DNA of 64,000 nt from Takakia lepidozioides (taxonomy: Eukaryota; Streptophyta; Takakiopsida; Takakiales; Takakiaceae), in assembly GCA_030704615.1 (NCBI GenBank), contig CM060731.1:36270001-36334000 (forward strand), written 5' to 3'. Positions 44,001-54,962 of the stretch are shown here, piece by piece. The notes under the pieces are model-generated. The model saw only the letters and a program-made list of their open reading frames with translations, did not search any database and was not told where the DNA came from. Made by a program: the position numbers and the translations under genes. The first letter of the stretch is position 1; each line of letters begins with the position of its first letter.

Positions 44001-46743
44001 CCAACTGGAGGCATCGAAGGTTTTTTCTAAATTTGAAAACATGTCATAAAATAATATATAATGTAACGGCCGTGCTACCCCATCAGGGATCCAAAAGCTG
44101 AGGTACATTTCAGCTCAGAAAACTGAGCTAATGAATGATTGCGTTGTGTTTCCAGAGCTTCTCCTGATCTTGCGTGACATCGTAGTGAAGAGTATAAAGG
44201 AGGAGCCAGCCTCTGGATACCTCCAGTCTCTTCTTTCTTCCTTTCTCTTGCTTCCTTTAGTTTTCAGCGGGGTGCTAGTCCTTCCAGCCCCTCCCGGAGT
44301 ACAGGGGCTTCATTGTGCGCCGATAGCCTTTCATTGAGACTGGCCAGATGGTTACCTTCCCCAGTTGAGACGATAACATCTCCCCTCGAGCGTGGATTAA
44401 TAGCTGTGTACTGTTGTTTTGGGCAGGGGGATTTTCAGATTGCAGGATAATCCGATTGCTTCAGGGCAGCAAGGATTAGTGCTGTCCATACGCACAGAGC
44501 TGCAAGAAAGAGTGGCCGGCAGCTGCAAGGGCACTCTGATCAAGCCTAGCTGTGCCCAGGGCAGCATTAAGGCCCTCCATCGAGATACCCGACCACGGCG
44601 CTGCGTCTACCACATTTTCCAATTGAAGGTACATTTCCTATTTTCAGCTGATGTTAAAGAACAGAGAACAAAATAATGTACTTTGTCTCTAGGTAGTGAT
44701 GTAGCTCTTAACACCTTAAACTCCTTGGGAGTGAACTTACCGATCTTATATTTTTTGGGACGTAGCAGGCTGCAAGCTGACAGTTTTTGAGTCCTTCCGC
44801 AGAGTGGGGAGCAAGCAAGAGAGTTGCACAGGCATAATTTCGGGGAGCCCCTTGTTCTGTAAAGGAATGTTTTGGGCCTTCGGCAGGTTACTGGATAGCA
44901 AGGGATCAGTCTTATAGACCATTGGAGGAGTCCTTGTTCAGTGAGCTTGTAGTTTTTCTTACTTCTTCCTATCGAACAGACCGTGCAGGAAGTCATGGGT
45001 TTGGAGTCCAATCAGTATGACCTTGCTGATCACTGCCATTGAACACTCAGGCCCTTCGAAATTCCTTTAAACACACCGTTCCTTGTCCCTAATCGGCTTT
45101 CCATGCCACGGAAGGACCCTCTCTGGAGTCATCGACTACGACTGGACCACACGACTATCATTCGTCGGTTACCATGTGCGTGCAACCCCTTCAGATGACC
45201 ACCACCTAGCTAGCTGCCTTCCTGCACAGTTTTAAGTGTCACTGTTCCATCTACATATTAGAGTAGGAGGATCAAGAGCAGAGCTTGAGAAACCAGGGCC
45301 ATCTTCCGGTCTGCAGCCATATATTGATGCAGTACCAGCTAGCTAGCCATGCCAGCTCTTGGATTTCAATCTAAGTGGTGCGGCCTTTTATCACGACTAC
45401 CTAATCCCACGGGAGGGCCTTCATCACTATGTCTCCTGCAGGCCTTAATTCATCATCCAGCCTTTTGATCTGTATTCTATGTCTGGAGAGGTCCTGAGCA
45501 GACATCTGCCTTCTACAGTTCTGGGAAACTGCAGGGAGCGTTTTGGACAGTTGATCACACACATCACAGAAGCCACAACGACTGATCACACATAAATAGC
45601 ACCTTCGACGAGAGTCAGTTTATAGCTACTGATTGTAGCTAGCTGTTGGGAGGGTGACGTTCCAAAATGAGGTTTTGAACGTTACTGCTACTGACTGCAC
45701 GTGGGAGGGTACTGTTTAAAAAGTAAGGTTGTCATGTTTAGTGGCCAAAACTTGGTTGGTGGCCTCATGTGGCAAACTCTCATTTAGGGTCATATATCCT
45801 TAGTAGAAATGAAATGAAATGAAATGGTGCTTTATAACGTCCGCGGAAAGCTCATAGTAGAGCTCAAGTAGAGCAAGAGGATTTCTCGGGAGTCTGAAGT
45901 CAGACCTTGCAAGGTAAGTTCACACCCATTTCCATCTAAGGCATGAAAGATGATTCCTTGGGAAGCCAGATCAGATTATCATGACGACATTATGACTAGG
46001 GTTTTCTGAAGACCTCTAACAGCATGAGCAGAAATACTGTTGTTTGTGCAGCAAGGCAGATCTGGATCGACCAACTGGTAATTCAAATTCTGAGGCCGCA
46101 GCTATCCAGACATTGAGTAATTTGATAACACAAATACAAGTCCAAAGAAGCCATTCCTAATGGAGCAGCAACTAGAGGAGACGGGTTCGCCATCTAATTA
46201 TCGGGCTGTTGACCAGCTTGAGGTCTGTCTATTCCTTTCCATGGGTCATCCTTGATCATAGATTACACAAAACCATCTGAAGGAATATATTTAGTGCACA
46301 GTTAGATCATCACTATATTGTGTTTCAAATGATCCTTCTTGCAGTTCCCAATCACCATATTACTAATTTCTGATATACTGTTGAGCATGCAGCTGTCCTT
46401 GTCAAGTTCCGGTGCTTTTTCCTCGCGGTTCAATGACGAGAAGGTATGAACAGGAATGGAAACCCACTTAAGTTGGGAAAACCATAATATTTGTGCTCCA
46501 ATGACGTCTTGATGAATTGAGTTCTGGATAAAAGAATAGTAACTTGGATATGGACATGATGCAAAGCTAGTAGTTTGCAACTACGTTAGATTAAATTATG
46601 GTAGCAGATAATAGCAAACTGCTGTCCTTAAATTATTCAATAGGTAGCTAGGAAGCCACAGTTTTCTAAATTTCCTGTTCAATGCTTTCTAGTAGATGTT
46701 GCGGGCCCAGGCTACCGATCCAACTATGCCGACATGGTGATTA
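41001..46743. other. long gene-poor spacer
   Basis: I see no supportable gene in ~5.7 kb. Present are CT-rich tracts (41357-41370, 41425-41440), a degenerate repeat cluster (42590-43050, separate entry), a (GAAAT)n run at 45806-45828 and scattered short frames without motif. Several donor-like GGTAAG or GGTATG sites between 44.6 and 46.5 kb could belong to 5' exons of the 46.7-kb coding region, but I cannot show it. Confidence 0.4.
42590..43050 (+). repeat. degenerate tandem/interspersed repeat cluster
   Basis: The phrase GGAGGTCTCAAGGAGCAAGT followed by CTAATCAGCCAC returns near 42605, 42745, 42822 and 43000. TATATATACGTACC-like and TTGGCCTCCGATTACTGCGC-like words lie between. Units are ~80-170 bp and diverged. 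Confidence 0.6.
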
Positions 46744-47553
46744 ATGACGTCCTCCTCTTGTCCTTCTCTAATTACCGTTGATGTTGCGCTGGCTTATTTA
46801 TGTGACTGGAGAATGTCCTTAGTGTACTGTAATTTTGGTGTAAGCTGGCCACTGTTGAGATTGAAATTGCGGGCTGTACAGGTACCTCCAAAGATAAAGG
46901 TGTTCGTTCTTCCTGCCCCACACGACTGGGACACAGAAAAGGAGATCGGACGATGCCCAATGACAAGTTCTTGGGAAAATTGGATCCAACAATCCGAAGG
47001 ACAGAGCATTGGAGACAGGAATAACATTGCAGTGATTTGGGAAACTCCTAGGGATCCCCACAACAGCAGGCAGCCGATGTTGCAGGATCTGATGACTGAG
47101 GAGATTGGATCCTCAATTGCAGCCTACCATGAAAAATGGGACAGAGCATTGGAGGCAGAAATAATCCGGCATCGAAGGCATGAACAATCCGAAGGAGGCA
47201 CAAATATTGCAGTGACTTGGGAAATTCCTAGGTATCCCCACAATAGGCAGCCGATGTTGCAGGAGCTATTGACTGATGAGATTGGATCCGCAAATGCAGC
47301 CTGCCCGGAAAAATGGGAACAAATATCCGAAGGCAAGAGCATGCGAGCCGGAATTGCTCCTACAGAACCCCACAACAGGCTGCAGCCGGTGTTGCAGATG
47401 GAGATTGCATCCTCGCAGATGGAGATTGCATCCTCAATCGCAACGTCATCGAGGGGATGCCCAATCGTGACCGAGGATCTAAGTTTCCATGAACTGTCCG
47501 AAAAAGATACAGAAGGACGGCTTACTCCAGGGCAGCTTGCAAATGGGCTTTGA
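46744..47553 (+). CDS. unrecognised repeat-containing protein, part 1
   Basis: A 269-codon frame with internal repetition. The segment NIAVIWETPRDPHNSRQPML then QDLMTEEIGSSIAAYHEKW is followed by the near copy NIAVTWEIPRYPHNRQPMLQ then ELLTDEIGSANAACPEKWEQ, and by a shorter third copy ending EPHNRLQPVLQMEIASSQME. Unit length is about 60-65 residues. I recognise no family, signal peptide or membrane segment. Retention of two long, similar open units argues that it is or was coding. It may be one exon of a larger gene shared with 47668-48189. Confidence 0.4.
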   Translation: MTSSSCPSLITVDVALAYLCDWRMSLVYCNFGVSWPLLRLKLRAVQVPPKIKVFVLPAPHDWDTEKEIGRCPMTSSWENWIQQSEGQSIGDRNNIAVIWETPRDPHNSRQPMLQDLMTEEIGSSIAAYHEKWDRALEAEIIRHRRHEQSEGGTNIAVTWEIPRYPHNRQPMLQELLTDEIGSANAACPEKWEQISEGKSMRAGIAPTEPHNRLQPVLQMEIASSQMEIASSIATSSRGCPIVTEDLSFHELSEKDTEGRLTPGQLANGL

Positions 47554-47667
47554 CTATGCCCATGGGGCGACATCATTGGTACATGGCCAGAGCAATGGAC
47601 CGAACATTGCAAGAAACTCCTAGCAAAATCCTAAAAAGGAAGTGCTTTACTGAAGAAGGATGAGTCC

Positions 47668-48189
47668 ATGAAGCTCGGAGGATGCCGAATGAGGAAGCAT
47701 GGCAATGCTGGGTCAAATGTGCAGGAGGAGAACCATCGCTCCCCTGCAATTGCAACTTGGGAAAATCCTGGGGAACCCCACAACTGCAATCGGGTGTCGC
47801 ACAAGCTAATGACTAAGGATGGCCCCAAAGAATGCCAGATCTGCATGATAGACCTGACCGAGGATTTGGATTCGCAAGAATTGTTGGAAAAAGATGCAGA
47901 GGCACGGAAAGTACTGGAGGAAAAACTCCAAGTCGACGCAGACGATACAGTGGCGCCACAGATACTCGAGGACAGGCTGCAAGTGGGCTCAGAAGGTACA
48001 GAGGCACGGATAGTCGTGGAGTACCAACCGCAAGTTGGCTCAGAACTAGATGCAGAGTCTGTACGGATACTCGAGCACCAATTAATGCAGCTTGTGGACT
48101 CAGAAGACGCTCAGGAACAGCTGATCCTCGAGCTCCAGTTGCAAGCTAGTGAGCTTGGACACTGCCAAACAGTGGATACAGGTGCATGA
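47668..48189 (+). CDS. unrecognised repeat-containing protein, part 2
   Basis: A 173-codon frame that starts with the same kind of unit (AIATWENPGEPHN) and ends with four or five 17-20-residue repeats of the pattern ILExxLQVxSE: VLEEKLQVDADD, ILEDRLQVGSEG, VVEYQPQVGSEL, ILEHQLMQLVDS, ILELQLQASELG. The acidic, Leu/Gln-patterned repeats could form helices. The phrase TEDLDSQELLEKDAEAR echoes TEDLSFHELSEKDTEGR at the end of part 1, so the two blocks are probably a tandem duplication or two exons of one gene. Confidence 0.4.
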   Translation: MKLGGCRMRKHGNAGSNVQEENHRSPAIATWENPGEPHNCNRVSHKLMTKDGPKECQICMIDLTEDLDSQELLEKDAEARKVLEEKLQVDADDTVAPQILEDRLQVGSEGTEARIVVEYQPQVGSELDAESVRILEHQLMQLVDSEDAQEQLILELQLQASELGHCQTVDTGA

Positions 48190-48551
48190 CATCTTCTCAT
48201 AAATATTCTTAAAGAGAACATTTGCATTCGCAGAACAGTAGTCTTATAAGCAAGTAATTTTTCTTGAGCTGTTTGTTCAAGAAAGGATTCCCTCGTCTGA
48301 TCAAATCCAGACACTGTACATACCACTAAATTTGATCTATCCTCCAATCAGCCATTGTACCACAACCTCTAGTTAAGCTCGGTGTTAGGTCCAACTCACA
48401 CAGGGAGGTTTGGTCAAATTCCAATGTGGAAATTAGTTTAAAATTGCTATGAAGATTGCCTGATATTTAGAACTGACTAGGGGATTTGCAAATTGAACCA
48501 TTCCCTGATTGGACACCAGGGAAATTAAGTCCGAACATCCTTTTCAAAATT
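48190..48551. other. spacer
   Basis: Nothing recognised. Confidence 0.4.
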
Positions 48552-48830
48552 TAGTGGACTTTTCCAGGTGGCACTTTTTTAAAAAACTCCATATGGTATT
48601 ATGAGCCGTGTTATGATACACTTTCCGGTGGCATTTCTATTGAGATTCCAGATGGCATTATAATAGACATTCCAGGTGGCACTTTTTTTGAGATTCCAGA
48701 TGGCATTATAATACACTTTTCAGGTGGCACTTTTTTTAATATTCCACATGGTATTTTGATATTCCAGATGGTCTTGTAATACACTTTCCAGGTACTTCTT
48801 TTGATGTGCCAGATATAATACACTTTTGGT
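48552..48830 (+). repeat. ~60-bp degenerate tandem repeat
   Basis: Four to five units built on TTCCAGGTGGCACTTTTTTT, GAGATTCCAGATGGCATTAT and AATACACTTT (clearest at 48620-48735). Confidence 0.75.
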
Positions 48831-50199
48831 GTCCATATATATCAACTTCCCTTGCTTCCTACATATGCAGTTTGTCTCTGATGTGCAGTGCACATAAGCT
48901 AAAATAAAGGCCAAGAGGCTACTGCTACTGTAGCTGCCTCTATTGAAGTCCGCCATACAATGCATAGTTGAGGTCCCCTGTACTATCCCTTCTTAGCACA
49001 TAAACAACTGCTGAAATCACAAAGGAGCTAGCAAGAGGTGACTGCAGCACTCCCGCTACCATCTCCTTCCTTCAATAAAATATGGCCACAAAACACGCAG
49101 TTCACTACTTGGTTACTAGAATCACCCCAAGACAGGGTGTGCTGATGCATTTAACACATGGGCACTTGAAATGATTTAGTTATGGAATGAAAACCAAGCA
49201 ATGAGTGCCCTTACACATCTGTAGGGTAAAGGATGGCGCCCATTGTACTTCCAACAGCGTTGAATCAGATTGTAGTGGGTAAGCATTGATCCCTACACAA
49301 ATGAAGGCAAGGCACATAAAGGCACATCTTGCACAAACACAGATTTGCTAGCCCCTATACATCCCCCTCACACCAATTTGTGATAACTTTGCGATCACCT
49401 CTGGAAATGACAGAGTCGGTGCCTGAACCCTTGTCTGCATACATGCCATCAACATATGCACTGCACACTTTCAGAGAGGGCAGTTGAGATCCACTGAAAA
49501 GCCTAGCTAGTTAAGAGCCACAACATGCATGTTATTGAACTGTGTACATATGACAATATGATTGTATCTTCAAGACTTTGATAATCAAAGCACACAGAAG
49601 GCCGTGAAACGACAACTTAGGTTGGACAGATATGCATTGCAAATTGCATCTCAAATTATTGAACCAGGAATAAAAACACTATGAGATGAAGGTGTTCATC
49701 ATGGGCAGCTAAAAGAGTTTACTGCCATGCCTACATAATTGGGTCTGCCATAAGCTTAAGATTGGATCACCTTCAAATTGCATGACTATGAGATTATTGA
49801 CACACAGCTTTTTCTTCATACTGACACCAGTCTCGAAGAGTTCTAGTGAAAACCCATTTTTGGCATTAGTGTTGAGATAGACTTTAGTGGTCCGCGAAGG
49901 CAACCCACATCCTCATAAAGGTTACCGTACATAGGGCACAACCTAAACAGCAGTCGAACTGCAAATGACCCATTCGTAAGCTTGGTTGAGACAACTAATT
50001 CTACAAATGAGATCCATCAATTATCATTTTGCCAAAAACTTTTCACTTGCATCTCCCATGACCTTCCAGGAGGCCCAATGGAGGTTTACTATTTCATGAG
50101 CAGAAACCATGAGCCATGAGCCATGAGCCGCATGAGCCGCATGAGCGGTGAGCCGAAGTCTAAGATACGCGGATTTCATGAGCGGACTCCTCCAAATTT
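48831..50199. other. gene-poor spacer with short ATGAGCC array
   Basis: No gene is recognised. At 50099-50155 is a short tandem run of CATGAGCC/GCATGAGC units (8-9 bp). It ends close to the first GGAAATGCGG half-site that marks the second large element. Confidence 0.5.
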
Positions 50200-50659
50200 G
50201 GAAATGCGGCAGATTAAACAAGTATTAAAATAATAGTTTTTTAATTTGACCTTGCCGTTTTTGGACGTTCCAGATCATGTAATGCGGCGAAGATATGTCG
50301 TCAGTAACAAGTCCGCTCATGGTTTTATAGATCCGCTCATGGAAATAAGTGACCGTGCAACGGGAAATCCAGTATACCACTGCAAAAGGACGTCGCATAC
50401 TGGCCTGTATAGAGTATTCCGCGGTTTTACATGCCTTAACATTGGAATGAAGCTAACCCTTTTGCCGCGATTGAACCAATGGAGTCTGCACCAATACAGT
50501 CTGCAGTACTTCACAATTCTGTCTTCTTCGGGTATTCGGCGGGAAAGGTTTGCAACTGAACTGGGAAATAGGGTGCCGCATTAGGGTTCGCACGTGCGAA
50601 ATTTCGGAGCGGTTTGGTGTTGGCGAAGGCCGCCTCTGGGGGTACCTACGACGATACTT

Positions 50660-50682
50660 GGAAATTCGGCGCCGCATTTCCT
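50660..50682. repeat. palindrome copy downstream of the transposase gene
   Basis: GGAAATTCGGC|GCCGCATTTCC, one mismatch from a perfect 22-bp palindrome. Partial copies occur at 50200-50210 and about 50562-50585. Confidence 0.8.
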
Positions 50683-50926
50683 TGTCGGAGGTCGAATGAG
50701 GAGAGCAAGTTTTCGGAAAGCAGAAAAACATGAACCCTCCAACATACAAAAATACATGCACGTGGAAACAAGTGAACGATATAGTAATATCTTAGTTCGA
50801 TCAAAACAGGTTACTGGTAGGCAAGACATATGTCGGACCTTTGTGTGGCCAGAGTCTGAGGTACTGGCAGCAGTACAGTTCTACTATCCGATGGGCGTAC
50901 CATTGTATGTGGACCGCAAGCCAAGC

Positions 50927-53900
50927 TCACTGGTCCCCTGGATCCATATTCAGAAGAGTGTGAACCTCCTGGGGGCTCAACCCTGGTGCATGTATAAAGT
51001 GATGAGTTGTGGAATTACAACGGAGTCTCTTTAGGTACACGTAGTACAAATGCTTGCAAGGGCAGTATGATGCCCCCTTGTTCGCCATGATCTGGAAGTC
51101 GGTGCAATTGCAGGTGGGTAATTCTGAAATGGTGATGGTGTACACCTCATTGCGAACAGCTGAGCCCGCCGTGGCCATCTGATACACACGCCCGAATCCT
51201 GGTGGGGGCACTTCTGTCGAGCTCTGGATTGTACAGTTCATCCGAAGTGCATTCCCCATCCTTGTCTCGTTCACTTTTGAGGGAGGTCGCCGCCTCTTCG
51301 GTTTCCCCCAACGGTGTGTAGGATGCTTAGAGCTGTCGTGTCCCATTGTTCTTGCTCTCACAGGGGTCGGTGGTGGAGGCTGTGGAAGCGGAAATGGTTG
51401 TCTGGGCACGTCAGTGCGCTGCACCATCCAAAATCCTGCGGCGGTAAGGGCGTCGGCCTCAACCTGACTCAGATCGCTGCCTGGTTCCACCGGCCACACC
51501 GGGGGAGCCTCTGGCATTGTCTGTATGCCGTACTTGGGCTTTCCATACACGCAAGTCATAATGTCGTGCCTGCAGAACCAGAACTGGGTGGTTGTCGCCT
51601 CCGCAAACTTTGCATGGACAAATCTTCCTGTAAAAGTAGGAGCAGGGACAGCCCCATCTGGATTCCTCCTTATCATCTCTAAACAACGTTGCCGTGTATC
51701 CACACGAATTGCGGAACACCTTCCTCGAAACAACGGCTTTGTGCGAGCAATTCTCCACTGTGAGGCAGACACAGTCGTCTCCACAATGGCTTGGCCATAC
51801 TGCATAACAGCGGGCGGAATGTGGGGCAAGGGAGCGGTGGGAATTTGTTGCACGAAATCCCCGGTTGAAGGCGACGGCGATCTGGAATTTCTTGGGCTTC
51901 CACTGCTGGAAGACACATTGTGCGGCAACATGACGGGACCTCGAGGTGCTGTCCGAATGTTCCTGTCGGATCTCTAGGAATCCTCTTCGCACCCGGGTTC
52001 CTCTTCAATCCTCCGCCTGACAGGGCGAGTCCGGACGTCCCCCTCTAGGTGTTCACCTCTGCGGTGCAGAGGCGTCCCTTTGATCTTCTCTCGCAATGTT
52101 GTCGCCCATTTCACTGGATTCTTGGACCTCGAAGCTGTTCGTACCAACAATTCCTCCCTGTCCGGCCCAAAGCCCCATTGTTTGCCGCTCAGGAACTTGT
52201 AGTACGTGGCTTGCTGCATGATTGCTCTGTCGATGTCCTCCGTTGTGGCCGTCACTACGTCCACCAGATGTGCGGCAGAAGACGCTCGCCAGGAGGAGTG
52301 GACCGATTCTGCCATATTCGTGTTCGGCATGTCCGTGTCGGAATCCAAGCACCGCTCCTAGAAGGACACAAACAACGGTGAGGGACCAATCGAAATGTCC
52401 GTAACAGAAAGACAAATGAACGAAATTGACAGCAGCCTACCTCCCGCATGTACTGTCCGAACTGTCGATACCGAAAATGCCACCACCCCAACCAGCTGTG
52501 CAATGCTCCCAGATTGGTTGTCTCCACTGCACCTGACGTGTTCCACCAAGCCTCGATGATAGCAAACTTAACCTCCGCGTCATCAAATGTGGGTGCATCC
52601 TTCCACGCCGTACAAAGGACACGGTGTTCAGCCTGGAATGAGCTAGCAACAAATTTGGTAGTGTAGTGGGATAGACTCTGCATCCAATGGAATCCACAGG
52701 ATCTCTCTTTCCCCTCCATTGGAACATTGGGGTCCTCACCGTACACACGCCGCACCGCTGCCCAGTTGGCCTGAGCGTTGTCTGCCATGAATCCCCTGAA
52801 ATTGGGCTCTGGCAATCCCGCCCTTGCCATCTGCTCGTTTATGCCCTCCCACAGATGCATCTCGGACTGTGTGTCCTCCCCTTTCATCTCGCAGATTGCA
52901 ATCGTCATGAGCCTCTTGGAGTGATAGTCATAAACATGCGCACCCATAGTCACCCACTGATGGTTTGTAATTCGCTTGATGTGATCAAACATCACCCAAG
53001 CATTCGACAAGTTTCCAGTTGTCATGCGAGTGACCAAGTCGACTCCACTCCCAGGCCCACACGTCGACATTTTGAAAATGTAACAACGATCGGATTCGCC
53101 GCCTTGCCCTGGAAACCTGCTACCTTGGATGTAGTCATATCCAGTCATTCGTTTCACCTCCAGGATTGAGTACATGTCCGACCCCCTGCCGAACTCCTGC
53201 TTGCAAGATACGATGTGATTCCGCACATTCGGACTACAAACGTGCGAGACGGACTCCAAGAGGTCACGCATCTCGTCTTCGGTCAAGGGCTCTCGGTCGG
53301 AACCATCTTCAGACATGATTTTGCCAAGAGCAATCTTGTGGGCTGCCTTCAGCTGAATCTGCTTTGGTCTGGCTCCGGGGCTCAATTTGACCTCCTCTTT
53401 TATGATGTCGTGTGCTTCCTGCACAGCCTCACGCATGTTGCCTCTCGCCAAGGGGTGGCAGTGGACCCCAACGTGTATGCAAGCTCTAGTCAAGTCCGGG
53501 AGCAAATGGATTACGTAATATTGCTTGGCTCTGCACATGGACATGCACGTCGGTGGTTCTTTGCAATGTGCACACTTGAAAGAACCCGCAGGAGCTTGGC
53601 TGGAGACAATGAATGGATGATGCGTTGTGCCAGTCCAATCCGTCTCGTTTCTCCGCCCTCCTTTGGAGAGAAAGTGGAAGCAGGTGGGATTGAGGCACCT
53701 CAGCTTCCCCGCACAGAGGACATATCGTACACGAACACCATCAGCAATTTTCGTGCTACTGGTCTTCGTCACACACCAGGGGTGTCCGTCATGCTTTCGA
53801 TCCATGTCTGTTAACATCCCGGAGGCTTTCTTTGACGAAGAAACAGGTGGAAACTCAAAGATGACATTGCCATCGACTTCGGGAGGCAGAAAAGTTACCT

Positions 53901-54750
53901 TTCTGACTGGGAATTTGGCATAGTCGAGAGCAGCCAGCTCGGAGCGAGAACCATCGAGGTGATGTTGTCGTAGGAGCTGCACAATGGACCGGGTTGGAGT
54001 TATGCTCGAGGGCACATGCGTAGCACCTACAGAGACGTCCATGCCGGATTTGAACGACCGTGTGGAGGACATGGGTACCTCAATGCAATCATCTTCCTCG
54101 TCGGAAATGTCGAATACGTCCACACGAGAAGCTATGGAGGGTCTTGACGGTCCAGGTCGGGAATGATTATCGTTGCATACCTCTCTGTTGGCAGTGGCCG
54201 CCTCTCGGTTTCCGGACTCCTTTGTGGATGGTGTGGGCAGCGACTGATTCGGAAAGGGAATGGGCATTCCCACAGCTCGGTACAGGATGGTGTCTGACGG
54301 GGGAACGTGCCATTCGATTCCGCAACCTCCGTCGTTACCTAGCACGACAATGGTCTCGTCAACCTGTCCAGGAACATCCTTCCTTTCTTCTTCCAAATAA
54401 ACTGTGCCCGGTTTGAGCTTGAATTTGGAACAAAGGTAAGTTTCAGTCACTCTGCAAAGTCCTCCCTCGTTTGGGATCCAGGCTCTCCCAAGTTGCGGAG
54501 GACAGCAAACTATAGCGTAGGAATTCGGAGCCATCGAACACCGCACGGAGTTGGCAAGTGCGAGGTTCAGTATAGCGACAGACCAAGGCTCACAGGCACC
54601 ATCTAAGTGGATCTGCGGAGTCCATCGACGATTGGAAGTCGCACATTGAAGTGGAAAGTATTGTTTCAAGCTACATGCATAAAGGTGGGAGGTTTGATTC
54701 CATAGCCAGTGAGTAGGACAATGATGGCCGATTCGGCGACGAAATAACAT
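50927..54750 (-). CDS. MULE-like transposase (DDE core plus SWIM zinc finger), two exons
   Basis: Exon 1 is 54750-52441 (donor CGGGAG|GTAGGC), exon 2 is 52357-50927 (acceptor TTCTAG|GAGCGG); phase is kept. A later in-frame Met (MAPNSYAIV, about 54534) may be the true start. The middle carries Cys-rich DNA-binding segments (LRCLNPTCFHFLSKGG, KCAHCKEPPTCMSMC). The RNase H-fold core is seen as FRGFMADNAQANW (second Asp), CGFHWMQSL (the CxxH of MULEs) and NTNMAESVHSSW (catalytic Glu, first residues of exon 2). Near the C-terminus PTCNCTDFQIMANK...CPCKH fits a SWIM finger (CxC...CxH). It would bind the ends and move the element. One in-frame TAG (51976-51974, after GCEEDS) interrupts exon 2 between core and SWIM finger, so this copy may be inactive or need readthrough. 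The promoter lies in the palindrome array. Confidence 0.82.
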
Positions 54751-54962
54751 CTCCTGACAGTTTCTCCTGAGGGTGGATCCAGTAGTATTCTCGGTGCAGA
54801 CAGGAACGTTCGCACTGACAAGTGCCAGGACTGCTGGTTAAAACGGTCAGACAACCAAGTTGTGCTCATCAAGACTGGCCGCAATTGTGTTGTTTCGGAA
54901 CAATGCAACCCATTGAGGTTCCAGATTTCCCGTCACGAGTGATTCTGTCGATTGCTGGTGGA

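Noticed and set aside
50246-51034. Plus-strand frames at 50.2-51.0 kb
   Set aside because: The later part is antisense to the transposase C-terminus and the earlier part includes palindrome copies. No motifs.
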